Assembly: GCA_910588065.1 (NCBI GenBank)
Contig: CAJUPZ010000033.1
Location: 1 to 16,642 of the forward strand
Source of the DNA: an uncultured Muribaculaceae bacterium
GTDB taxonomy: Bacteria; Bacteroidota; Bacteroidia; Bacteroidales; Muribaculaceae
Length of the DNA stretch: 16,642 nucleotides
Direction of reading: 5' to 3'
Of the stretch, positions 9,901-16,444 are shown one piece after another. Each line of letters opens with the position of its first letter. Position 1 is the stretch's first letter. A program made the translations under genes and the position numbers. The notes below the pieces were generated by a model that did no database searches, was not told the origin of the DNA, and saw only the letters and a program-made list of their open reading frames with translations.

Positions 9901-11572
9901 GCTGACGTCATCGGCAGTGATAAAAGCGTATGCCGCCAAAGCCGGGGCAATGCCCAGCGCGGTTGTTGAACGCTCCTTTCTAAACAATGTGCAGGAGCGG
10001 CAGTATATTGTCAACTTCCTCAACCAGGGCGAGGAAGCCCCGGTGTATAACTTTACCGGAACTGTCGCGGTGGCTGCCATCGGTAATGAATATATGTTTG
10101 TGCGCGGCTCGCTGGGACACTATCTGCCGGTGAAGCTGACGGCAAAGGGCGCTTCATGGACCGACAAAGGCTACAAGACCGGAGACCATCTAACCGGATT
10201 CCTGCTCAGATACCACGTGGAGGGCACACAGGACGCGGCAAACCGCATGGGCAAGGTTGACAATGCCGAGCTGTTTGCCACATGGGGCACACCCGCCTCT
10301 GCTGCGGGCACTGACGAGATAAAGGTTGATGAGCCGGAACAGGTGGAGGCAATCACCAATCTCAATATACGCAGAATGGTGACAGTGAGAGGGGCAACAG
10401 TATCCGCCGCGGAAAACGGCGGCTGGACAATGACTGAATTCAATGGCGAAGGTGCGAGCTATCGCCTCAATACCACAGTGTTTGGCATTGATATGAGCGA
10501 TGCCGGCAGCCAAACGTCCGGTGTGTGCGACATCACCGGGTTTGTGATGTATGGCCCGGACGGCGGCATGGAGCTGTGGCCTGTGAGCATTGTCCGACTG
10601 AATCCTGCCGCCGCTGTGACTGTCACCATTGACGGGAAAGCACACTCCGGAGAAACGCATGATTTCAGCTCAACGGCAAAACTGGATTTCGCATGTTCCA
10701 CTCCCGGGGCTGTCATCAGATACCAATTCTATGATGAGAATAAGGAGAGCAAGCCGGCAAAGTGGTTCACATACGAAAATCGGCCGATTATAGTTGATGA
10801 ATCATGCCGTCTGCACGTGTATGCTACCGCCGACGGGTATGCCGACGGCTCACATACCCACATCAACCTCACCCGTCTGGACCAGGCTGCGGCTCCCGCT
10901 ATCAGCGAGGCAAGCGGAGTTGTGACAATCACTGCCGAGCAGGGCGCGGCCATCACATGGTGGACAAGCGCTGATGCGACCAAGCACACCTACAACGCGC
11001 CGTTCACCATCGGTGAGACAGCGATTGTCTACGCCACTGCATCAGTGGCCGGCAAAGCCGAGAGCCCGGTGGCCCACCTGTTGGTGGTTGTAAGCAATGA
11101 GGAGCCCATCATCCCCGCCGACAAGATCAGCGGCAAGGTGACATTTACCCTCGACGACACTTCCGACCCGACCAAGGTGACTGTATACCTTGCTCCGGAA
11201 CAGGGTCTGACAGGTACAATATACTACCTCATCAATCCCACCGGAGAGGTGACGCCCGATAACGGCCTTGTGTACAAGAACCCGATTGAGATGACCGAGG
11301 GCGGCCGCATTGTCGCAATCCTTGTTGAGAGCGGCAAGTATGCCGGTGAACCCACCGACATCGCCGTGTGGCTCATACCCACCGACATCAACGGCATCGA
11401 CTCTGAGGAGAGAGAGGATGAAATCCGCGCCGAAGGCTCCGACATCATCGCTCCGGAAGGCAGCGAGGTGTTTGACATCACCGGTAGAAGGGTTAGCACT
11501 ACAGGCCTGAGAGCAGGCATCTACATAGTGCGCACCCCCGGCGGCAAGGCCGTGAAAGTGAAGGTTGACTGA
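6983..11572 (+). CDS. Giant secreted multidomain protein with T9SS type A sorting domain (paralogue 2)
   Basis: 1529 aa. Residues 1-20 (MKKILPLLLS core, likely cut after LHA) form a signal peptide without a lipobox. Residues about 21-240 are a Tyr/Asn-rich N-terminal region that I cannot match to the N-terminus of paralogue 1. From about residue 500 the order follows paralogue 1: an OB-like module (GGLTWTGEN), a second one starting SIKAFKE near 674, a CHB_HEX-like module (VTIYYTLDGSNPLHN, near 945), another OB-like module starting YIVNFLN near 1010 and ending VELWPVS-like, then three CHB_HEX-like modules. The end (VFDITGRRV, GIYIVR, KAVKVKV) is a T9SS type A sorting domain. It is about 310 residues shorter than paralogue 1, mostly before the shared middle. 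No enzyme motif was recognised; a surface binding or adhesion role is inference. It has its own promoter and terminator, so it is probably monocistronic. The start is set by the signal peptide. Confidence 0.88.
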   Translation: MKKILPLLLSLLLFAPHLHAQRTGYRTKDYLFLRNQLSLMGDGSLIFYYYDVDATTHEIGTELRSMNYSDNCYLNAGEDDTGNLILNKVERMEYHPNDIRDYIIVEFDDSEVTDYFLNNSSNWNAVKVGATVVNKMGLKIQPGTKITVRTRYGGQFSEFCFGLPGSSNTYGSVTSITYTDVECPNGGYNSSQHRTLETTDQNVNGKCLRVYANNTYGYYDWYTATFRYNPTTGVEMTYPLETVLMAASWLPGTPPVPKDPEVTLKPTYGYEQDGIIHYSAMLGMTAELNADESLDGVTVRYILSETPEMFNIYNIRELKPGESVEITDAAYKYLTYAAYYPEADTYSTPVTKRLSKVDARVFANLAAPVDAENSSQGVSATASVNNRPVVFSCPLLVEGIENTADNAKFLYVRDPEGNAMKFVNNGTEYFNETNHYKPGDVIPPYGLTGLYSHSEGWPQINVYVGAGTDFRPYCADATTGDDHTFGEYDARRTTLSDSDFNRHVVIGGLTWTGENSMFTDSEGNPVYSYGRFTSHTGILGGLTAGRSYTVEGFAGQRRGVITLFPTAITPLPSTPALHAPNPITATAEDLVNGYITVNIISDEITLSISNAEEGVEYTVKYNDGAETNLSSTEFELDNSAFVNGELMLTVTSYLDGAACLKPAKVKFVKHDAEPLASIKAFKELYLDDDAEIANKWHRLSGNIQVRAITPEYIYVRDLGCPAGEESSHSLLIHNRNGWQNEFASTDGNNGLRQLKPGDVITNIALIPAKTDMGNLISENTGYARTVRRVNLADGNPEMSEPKRVDASDPKFAGFGEKDRMVRFFVENVYISRVENNSVAANDIDHWVYTLEMPGNPKLNFHVFSVLQGWSTAYSGSVPYTIEGIVIRDKATDSYDIAFYNFTVAEQTPALALPAIDGVEDTNPTLPQEFLTTATVTLRLAEGNDPDVTIYYTLDGSNPLHNIEGRIVYTAPIELTSSAVIKAYAAKAGAMPSAVVERSFLNNVQERQYIVNFLNQGEEAPVYNFTGTVAVAAIGNEYMFVRGSLGHYLPVKLTAKGASWTDKGYKTGDHLTGFLLRYHVEGTQDAANRMGKVDNAELFATWGTPASAAGTDEIKVDEPEQVEAITNLNIRRMVTVRGATVSAAENGGWTMTEFNGEGASYRLNTTVFGIDMSDAGSQTSGVCDITGFVMYGPDGGMELWPVSIVRLNPAAAVTVTIDGKAHSGETHDFSSTAKLDFACSTPGAVIRYQFYDENKESKPAKWFTYENRPIIVDESCRLHVYATADGYADGSHTHINLTRLDQAAAPAISEASGVVTITAEQGAAITWWTSADATKHTYNAPFTIGETAIVYATASVAGKAESPVAHLLVVVSNEEPIIPADKISGKVTFTLDDTSDPTKVTVYLAPEQGLTGTIYYLINPTGEVTPDNGLVYKNPIEMTEGGRIVAILVESGKYAGEPTDIAVWLIPTDINGIDSEEREDEIRAEGSDIIAPEGSEVFDITGRRVSTTGLRAGIYIVRTPGGKAVKVKVD

Positions 11573-11619
11573 ACATAATTCGCAAAGGGCGGCGATCCTG
11601 ACGGGTCGCCGCTTTTTTT
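10868..11619 (+). repeat. Near-identical 3' block shared by the two giant genes, copy B
   Basis: Partner of 5546-6298. The protein part has the same length (234 residues); the single length difference I noticed is one C missing at the end of the terminator stem. Differences are scattered single bases, with a small cluster (AGGSI versus EGSDI region) before the sorting domain. Confidence 0.9.
11589..11619 (+). terminator. Intrinsic terminator after paralogue 2
   Basis: Stem GCGGCGATCC (11589-11598) with GGGTCGCCGC (11603-11612), TGAC loop, then seven T. It matches the terminator at 6266-6298 except for one missing C. Confidence 0.92.
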
Positions 11620-11673
11620 GTATCTCGTCACCACGAATGTGCGAATTCGCATGAATATTAGCCATTTTTTAGC

Positions 11674-11681
11674 TACTTTTG
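11674..11681 (+). promoter_or_regulatory. -7 box upstream of the nuclease-mnmE pair
   Basis: TACTTTTG fits the TAnnTTTG -7 consensus and lies 25 bp before the nuclease ATG. No TTTG -33 box is visible at the right distance, so only the -7 element is called. A GCGAATTCGC palindrome sits just upstream (11641-11650). Confidence 0.5.
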
Positions 11682-11706
11682 CAGCATCAAAACCAAACAC
11701 ACACCA

Positions 11707-12552
11707 ATGGCAAGAAGACGAAAAAAATCACCGCTCCGCGCCTTCAAGCGCCGCCTGTCGGGGCTGATGGCAATAGTTGTCGCCGGGGTGCTCGCGCTGC
11801 AGTTTGCGAGCCGTGCCGACGAAGCAGACACTTCAATCCAATGCCCGGACAATATTTCAGCGCAGAGCCTGCTATATGTGAAAACCAATACCGATCTCGC
11901 CGCAGTGGATGTTGACTACGGTGCATTTGCCGTAAACTTCAATCCCGTTATGCACCAACCCAACTGGGTTGCATGGGAGCTCACCGCCGACGAGACATCC
12001 GGCCCGGTGAAACGTCACTCAAAATTTGCGCCGGATCCGCAGGTTGACGGCTGCGCCGAAACATGGGACTACAGCTACTCGGGCTACGACCGGGGCCACA
12101 TGGCTCCGGCCGGCGACATGAAATGGAGCGCCGAAGCAATGAAAAACACCTTTTACCTCACCAACATCTGCCCGCAGGCAAAATCACTCAACACCGGCGC
12201 CTGGAAACGCCTCGAAGAAAAATGTCGCCAATGGGCCAAGGCAGACAGCACCCTGATTATCATCTGCGGACCGGTGCTCACCGACAGCATCCGCGAGTTT
12301 ATCGGCGACAGCCGCGTGGCGGTGCCGCAACGCTTTTTCAAAGTGATACTGTCGCCCAACGCAAAGCCCATGCGCGGCATAGGCTTTGTGATGAACAACG
12401 GCACTGTGGCCGGCGGCATCCAGAAAGCAGCCACAAGCATCAGGCAGGTTGAGGCCATCACCGGCCACGACTTCTTCTCCGCCCTGCCGGACAGTATCGA
12501 AAATTCCGTTGAAACCCAAAACGATTTCCACTTCTGGAGCACCATAAAATGA
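11707..12552 (+). CDS. DNA/RNA non-specific endonuclease (NUC1 family), exported or membrane-anchored
   Basis: 281 aa. It cuts nucleic acids using a metal-dependent His in the NUC1 (Serratia nuclease-like) fold. The signature DRGHMAP is at residues 128-134, with catalytic His131 preceded by Arg129. Asn153 (TNICPQ), Asn162 (LNTGAW) and Glu170 sit at spacings matching Asn110, Asn119 and Glu127 of Serratia nuclease, so the active site appears complete. A basic N-terminus (MARRRKK...KRR) is followed by a hydrophobic stretch at about 18-34, which can act as signal peptide or membrane anchor; the enzyme then works in the periplasm or outside, for example in nutrient scavenging or DNA turnover (inference). 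Its stop overlaps the mnmE start (ATGA), so the two are likely co-transcribed and coupled. The start follows a TACTTTTG -7 box by 25 bp. Confidence 0.9.
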   Translation: MARRRKKSPLRAFKRRLSGLMAIVVAGVLALQFASRADEADTSIQCPDNISAQSLLYVKTNTDLAAVDVDYGAFAVNFNPVMHQPNWVAWELTADETSGPVKRHSKFAPDPQVDGCAETWDYSYSGYDRGHMAPAGDMKWSAEAMKNTFYLTNICPQAKSLNTGAWKRLEEKCRQWAKADSTLIIICGPVLTDSIREFIGDSRVAVPQRFFKVILSPNAKPMRGIGFVMNNGTVAGGIQKAATSIRQVEAITGHDFFSALPDSIENSVETQNDFHFWSTIK

Positions 12553-14072
12553 CACCAGCACTCAGCCCCGACTCCAAACCGATTTGCGCCATCAGCACCC
12601 CTCCCGGAGTGGGTGGCATAGCTGTTGCGCGCATCAGCGGCAGCAAAGCCATCGAAACCGTTGACAAAATATGGCACGGCGCTCCCCTCACCCGCGCAAA
12701 TACCCACACAGCCCACTACGGCGAAATCATAGACACCGACGGCAGTGTGCTCGACACAGCTGTGGCAACAATCTTCCGCGCGCCAAAATCATTTACCGGC
12801 GAGGATACTGTTGAACTCAGCATCCACGGCTCGCGCTATATACAGACACGTCTCATAGCCCTACTTGTTGAAACCGGCTGCCAGCCCGCCGCAGCAGGCG
12901 AATTTACCCGCCGCGCATTTGCAAACGGCCGGCTTGACCTCGCATCCGCCGAAGCTGTAGCTGACATGATTGCCAGCGACTCAAAAGCCGCCCACTCAAT
13001 AGCTGTGCGCCAGCTCAAAGGCGACTACTCACAACGACTTGCCGGGCTGCGCGAAAAACTCACCGAACTCGCCGCGCTGCTGGAACTCGAACTCGACTTC
13101 TCGGAAGAGGATGTTGAATTCGCATCACGCGCCACCCTCCTTGCCACCGCACAGCAAGTGAGCGACACCCTCGCCACCCTCGCATCATCATTCAAAGCCG
13201 GCTCAGCCATAAAAGCCGGAGTGCCGGTGGCAATAGTCGGAGCCCCCAACGCCGGAAAATCCACCCTCCTCAACACCCTTCTCGCCGAAGAACGAGCCCT
13301 CGTAAGCCCGATCAGCGGCACCACCCGCGACACCATCGAGGAATGTATCGACATCGACGGCATTCGCTTCCGCCTTATCGACACCGCCGGACTACGCACC
13401 ACCGATGACACCATAGAACAGCTCGGCATCCAACGCGCTATCGACAAGATAGCCACCGCAAGCATCGTGATATGGCTCATCGACCCAACCACCGGATGCG
13501 AAGATAGCGTTGGTGTCAATGACATCGACGGCGATAGCTTTGGCGGATTGAGGATTAGTGACCATATCAGCCCTGACGCTACATTGATAAAAGTATTCAA
13601 CAAAAGCGACCTCTCCACCAACCAACTCCCCGGCTACCTGCACATCAGCGCCAAAAACGGCACCGGAGTAGACACACTGCGCGATGCACTCACCGCAGCC
13701 GCCCGAAACGGCCTGCCCGATGAAACAGACATGATAGTGACCAACGCACGCCACTACCGCGCCATCACCGACGCCGCCCGCGCCATCAACTCCGTCATAG
13801 CCGCCCTTGGCGCACCCCACGCCGCCGGTTCTTCTGCCGGTAATGGAGGTGATGCCGGAGATGGAGGAGATGGAGGTGTCGGTAATGGTGGAGGTGCCAC
13901 TGACTATAGTGGAATTGCCGGCTATGCAGTCATGGGGCCCGACATGATAAGTGGTGACATAATAGCGCAAGACCTGCGCCAGGCAATACACCACCTCGGC
14001 GAAATAACCGGCGAAATAACCACCACCGACATCCTCACCACCATCTTCTCCCGCTTCTGCATCGGCAAATAG
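12549..14072 (+). CDS. mnmE: tRNA uridine-5-carboxymethylaminomethyl(34) synthesis GTPase MnmE
   Basis: 507 aa; the family is usually about 450-470. With MnmG it modifies the wobble uridine U34 of several tRNAs (cmnm5U), using a folate-binding N-terminal domain and a K+-stimulated GTPase domain in the cytoplasm. Visible: N-terminal folate-binding domain (AISTPPGVGGIAVARISG, 14-31), P-loop GAPNAGKST (231-239), GTTRD (257-261), DTAG (278-281), NKSD (351-354) and the invariant C-terminal FCIGK with its catalytic Cys504. Two insertions explain the extra length: about residues 316-340 within the G domain and about 422-463 in the C-terminal helical domain, the latter Gly/Asp-rich. The latter uses GGT/GGA codons, unlike the GGC-rich remainder. 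The start ATG overlaps the nuclease stop by 4 bp; the reading MTPALSPDSKPICAISTPPG matches the family start. A strong terminator follows. Confidence 0.96.
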   Translation: MTPALSPDSKPICAISTPPGVGGIAVARISGSKAIETVDKIWHGAPLTRANTHTAHYGEIIDTDGSVLDTAVATIFRAPKSFTGEDTVELSIHGSRYIQTRLIALLVETGCQPAAAGEFTRRAFANGRLDLASAEAVADMIASDSKAAHSIAVRQLKGDYSQRLAGLREKLTELAALLELELDFSEEDVEFASRATLLATAQQVSDTLATLASSFKAGSAIKAGVPVAIVGAPNAGKSTLLNTLLAEERALVSPISGTTRDTIEECIDIDGIRFRLIDTAGLRTTDDTIEQLGIQRAIDKIATASIVIWLIDPTTGCEDSVGVNDIDGDSFGGLRISDHISPDATLIKVFNKSDLSTNQLPGYLHISAKNGTGVDTLRDALTAAARNGLPDETDMIVTNARHYRAITDAARAINSVIAALGAPHAAGSSAGNGGDAGDGGDGGVGNGGGATDYSGIAGYAVMGPDMISGDIIAQDLRQAIHHLGEITGEITTTDILTTIFSRFCIGK

Positions 14073-14114
14073 ATAAACATCTGTAAATCACACAATTAGC
14101 TAATAAATAACACG

Positions 14115-14142
14115 AAACGCCTCTTTTCAGGGGCGTTTTTTA
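14115..14142 (+). terminator. Intrinsic terminator after mnmE
   Basis: AAACGCCTCT (14115-14124) pairs with AGGGGCGTTT (14129-14138) over a TTTC loop with one G-T pair; a T-run continues to 14141. A separate ATTAGCTAAT palindrome lies just before it (14095-14104). Confidence 0.88.
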
Positions 14143-14158
14143 TTGGTCAAAAGTGCCG

Positions 14159-14194
14159 ATTTTTGCGCATTTTGGTCGATTTTGGCGATTTCCT
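14159..14194. promoter_or_regulatory. Helically phased T-tracts (predicted bent DNA)
   Basis: ATTTTTG, ATTTTGG and ATTTTGG begin at 14159, 14169 and 14179, with a shorter ATTTCC at 14188. T-tracts repeated every 10 bp are a known cause of intrinsic DNA curvature. Two TGTACCG repeats follow at 14194-14200 and 14205-14211, 11 bp apart. This lies between the mnmE terminator and the iterons; a role in nucleoprotein assembly is inference. Confidence 0.45.
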
Positions 14195-14254
14195 GTACCG
14201 CGATTGTACCGTTTCCGTGGTTTCAGTTGCGCCTCATCCGAGGTTGTGGAGTGT

Positions 14255-14292
14255 TGGGACACTCTGGGACACAGTGGGACGCGCTGGGACAC
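14255..14292 (+). repeat. Four 10-bp-spaced iterons, likely operator
   Basis: TGGGACAC at 14255, 14265 and 14285 and TGGGACGC at 14275 form a direct array with a period of exactly 10 bp, so each copy faces the same side of the helix. The last copy overlaps CACTTTTG (14290-14297), one base off the TAnnTTTG -7 box, 24 bp before the ATG at 14322. A bound protein could therefore block that promoter. The natural candidate is the adjacent multi-HTH protein; this is inference. Confidence 0.75.
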
Positions 14293-14321
14293 TTTTGAAT
14301 GGATTTTAACAGAAATAACCG

Positions 14322-15062
14322 ATGAGCAGTACAATCGACATCAACAAAATCTGCGAGTGGTGCGGTAAGGAATTTATCGCTCACAAATGCTCTACCCGCT
14401 TCTGTTCAAAGCGATGTAGCGAACATTCTTACAAGGCTTTGCGCAGGCAAGCCCATGTTGAGCAGGAGAACCATGCGACTTCCGAGAGCAAAAAACAAAG
14501 ATGTATTCCAACTGATAACTACTTTTCACCACGACAATGTGCCATTTTATTGGGGATTGGCAAGTCTTCCGTGTACCGCTGTCTTGCAGAGGGTCTAATA
14601 CCGTGCATACGCCTGAAAGGTAAGACTCTCATCAGCCGGGCAAGCATTGACAAGATGTTTGAGAACCCACCTGAATACATCAAGAGGGAGAAGAAGCAAG
14701 CTGAACCTATCGAGGAGTTTTATACGACCAAGGAGATTCTTGAAAAGTTCGGTATCAGCAATTCGTGGCTTTTCAAGATGGCTAAGGAACGGAACATTCC
14801 GAAAACCGTTATGCGTGGCAAAACACTCTGGAGTCGAAAACATATCGACAATGCTCTTGCCGATAAGCAGCCAACTGAGACGGTAGCAGAAGAATGGTAT
14901 TCCGTCGATGAGGTGTGTGCTAAGTTCAATATGTCGAAAGAGGCTGTCTATCGTTTTGTGTCGGAGCGCAAGATTGGCAAGCGGAAGGACAAATGCAGGG
15001 TGTTCTATTCGCGCCGCCAGTTTGACAAATCTATGGGTATTGAATCTGATTTGGAGACGTAA
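14322..15062 (+). CDS. Zinc-ribbon protein with tandem excisionase-type HTH repeats, probably truncated
   Basis: 246 aa as read. Cys11/Cys14 and Cys28/Cys32 (plus Cys23) form a zinc-ribbon-like N-terminus (CEWCGKEF...FCSKRC). Three tandem DNA-binding repeats follow at about 66-115 (NYFSPRQCAILLGIGKSSVY), 132-180 (EFYTTKEILEKFGISNSWLF) and 191-238 (EWYSVDEVCAKFNMSKEAVY). Each has a helix-turn-helix and a basic strand ending in SR/RR plus ID or FD, like the excisionase/MerR-like HTH_17 family. The frame continues past the TAA at 15060-15062 into a fourth repeat, so the intact protein was probably 300 aa. Its place beside a tyrosine recombinase suggests a recombination directionality factor or regulator of that element. 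Codons look more AT-rich than in mnmE, fitting horizontal transfer. The start lacks a clear RBS, as is usual here. Confidence 0.8.
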   Translation: MSSTIDINKICEWCGKEFIAHKCSTRFCSKRCSEHSYKALRRQAHVEQENHATSESKKQRCIPTDNYFSPRQCAILLGIGKSSVYRCLAEGLIPCIRLKGKTLISRASIDKMFENPPEYIKREKKQAEPIEEFYTTKEILEKFGISNSWLFKMAKERNIPKTVMRGKTLWSRKHIDNALADKQPTETVAEEWYSVDEVCAKFNMSKEAVYRFVSERKIGKRKDKCRVFYSRRQFDKSMGIESDLET

Positions 15063-15224
15063 TACTACACCATGCCGGAAGCTATGGCGAGATATAACAT
15101 GACCCGCGACCAGATTTCTCATTACGTCCGGACACATGACATTCCAAGAAGTTATGAGGGTCGGTATGTGCGAATCGACCGCAAGGCTCTCGATGCACTG
15201 TTCGCGCCACCGAAAATTGGTTAA
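15063..15224 (+). pseudogene. In-frame fourth HTH repeat beyond a stop codon
   Basis: In the frame of the preceding gene, 53 sense codons run from just after TAA 15060-15062 to TAA 15222-15224: YYTMPEAMARYNMTRDQISH followed by YVRTHDIPRSYEGRYV and RIDRKALDALFAPPKIG. This aligns along its length with the EFYTTKEIL and EWYSVDEVC repeats, and the TAA occupies the Glu position of EFY/EWY (GAA to TAA is one change). It could instead be a separate 50-aa protein starting at ATG 15072, but that start would remove the first strand of the repeat. Confidence 0.75.
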
Positions 15225-15282
15225 AAATCGGTGAACGGTACAGGTGATTTTACCATCACCATTTCACCATCAACCTTTTATA

Positions 15283-15290
15283 TAGTTTTG
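15283..15290 (+). promoter_or_regulatory. -7 box for the tyrosine recombinase, flanked by repeats
   Basis: TAGTTTTG matches TAnnTTTG; no good TTTG -33 box is seen at the proper distance. ACCATCAACCT occurs at 15266-15276 and again at 15330-15340 inside the first codons of the recombinase gene, and GGTGAT/ATCACC (15243-15248, 15255-15260) forms a small inverted repeat. These may be operator or arm-binding sites. Confidence 0.5.
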
Positions 15291-15324
15291 CATCTAGAAT
15301 AATCAACAAACAAGAAATACAACC

Positions 15325-16434
15325 ATGTTACCATCAACCTGTTCCAAAGTCAGCCTGCGCCAGCGTCCGATAAAGAACGACCGCCTGTCGCTGTACCTCG
15401 ACTACTATCCGGCGATACGCCACCCGAGAACAATGAAGATGTCGCGCCGTGAATATCTGGGATTCTACATCTTCGCCAATCCGCGCAACAAATATCAGCG
15501 CGAATACAACGACTCGATACTGATGCGTGCCGAGATAATACGTTGCCGCCGTCAGGAGGCTGTAATAAACAATGAGTTCGGTTTTCTCGACCGCGAACAG
15601 CCGAAAGCTGACTTCCTGCTGTATTTTGAGGAGAAAGCGAAGAAACATTATGACAAGTGGATTATCGTCTATCGCCACTTCGAGAGATTTGTCAAAGGGA
15701 AATGCTCATTCGGTGATATCACCATAGAGTTATGTAGCAAATTCCGGGAGTATCTGCTGACAGCCAAACAGCTCCGCCATCCAATGTTGACTATCACACG
15801 CAATTCAGCGGCCGGATATTGGTCAACATTCCGCGCTCTGCTGAAAGAGGCGTACAAAGAACGGTTGCTGAAAGAAAATCTCAACGACTTCATCGAGGAT
15901 ATTGAATATGAGGAGGTCAAGAAAAATTTTCTCACGGCTGATGAAGTGAAGTTGCTTGCCGCCACCCCTTGCGAGAAGCCTATACTGAAAGCGGCCTCGC
16001 TGTTCTCCATTCTGACAGGATTGCGAATAAGCGATATACTCAAATTGCGGTGGGAGGACATACGTCCGGATGCTGATGGCGAGATGGCTATGTTCATCCG
16101 TATTCAGAAAACGCAGAAAGAATCAATCCACCCTCTCAGTCCGGAGATGCTGGCATTGTGCGGTGAACGTGACAAAGGTATTGTATTCAAGGGGTTCAAC
16201 CGCTCGATGACTCAGGAGCCGCTGAAGAAATGGCTGAAAGCCGCAGGTATCACAAAGCGGATAACATTCCACCGTTTCCGTGATACATTCGCCACTCTCC
16301 AGCTCGCCGCCGGGACTGACATATATACGGTAAGCAAGATGCTCGATCATGCCAACGTGACCACGACGCAAATTTACGCAAGGCTTGTGGATAGCACAAA
16401 ACGCGATACCGTTGGCCGCATAAAACTCTCATAA
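15325..16434 (+). CDS. Tyrosine recombinase / integrase (Bacteroidetes type)
   Basis: 369 aa. It cuts and rejoins DNA at specific sites by a covalent Tyr-DNA intermediate. Order: an N-terminal arm-binding-like region (about 1-90, with basic LSLYLDYYPAIRHPRT), a SAM-like core-binding domain (about 95-190, phage_int_SAM_5 type), and a catalytic domain (about 200-369). Catalytic residues appear complete: Arg234 (TGLRISDIL), Lys262 (QKTQK), His316 and Arg319 (HRFRD), His342 (LDH) and Tyr351 (QIYARL). Length is normal for integrases of Bacteroidales mobile elements, and the C-terminus looks complete. It follows the zinc-ribbon/HTH gene in the same direction and has its own -7 box and terminator. 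It may integrate an element next to mnmE or invert nearby DNA; no att site could be proven in the window. The ATG at 15325 is the first in frame after the -7 box. Confidence 0.93.
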   Translation: MLPSTCSKVSLRQRPIKNDRLSLYLDYYPAIRHPRTMKMSRREYLGFYIFANPRNKYQREYNDSILMRAEIIRCRRQEAVINNEFGFLDREQPKADFLLYFEEKAKKHYDKWIIVYRHFERFVKGKCSFGDITIELCSKFREYLLTAKQLRHPMLTITRNSAAGYWSTFRALLKEAYKERLLKENLNDFIEDIEYEEVKKNFLTADEVKLLAATPCEKPILKAASLFSILTGLRISDILKLRWEDIRPDADGEMAMFIRIQKTQKESIHPLSPEMLALCGERDKGIVFKGFNRSMTQEPLKKWLKAAGITKRITFHRFRDTFATLQLAAGTDIYTVSKMLDHANVTTTQIYARLVDSTKRDTVGRIKLS

Positions 16435-16444
16435 ATCATCAGTG

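Noticed and set aside
14255..14292. CRISPR-like short repeats
   Set aside because: The 8-bp units at 10-bp spacing leave only 2-bp gaps, far too short for spacers, and no cas genes are present.
14153..14368. 71-aa frame over the T-tracts and iterons
   Set aside because: Its sequence is dictated by the DNA repeats (Trp-Asp-Thr pattern) and it overlaps the HTH gene in another frame.
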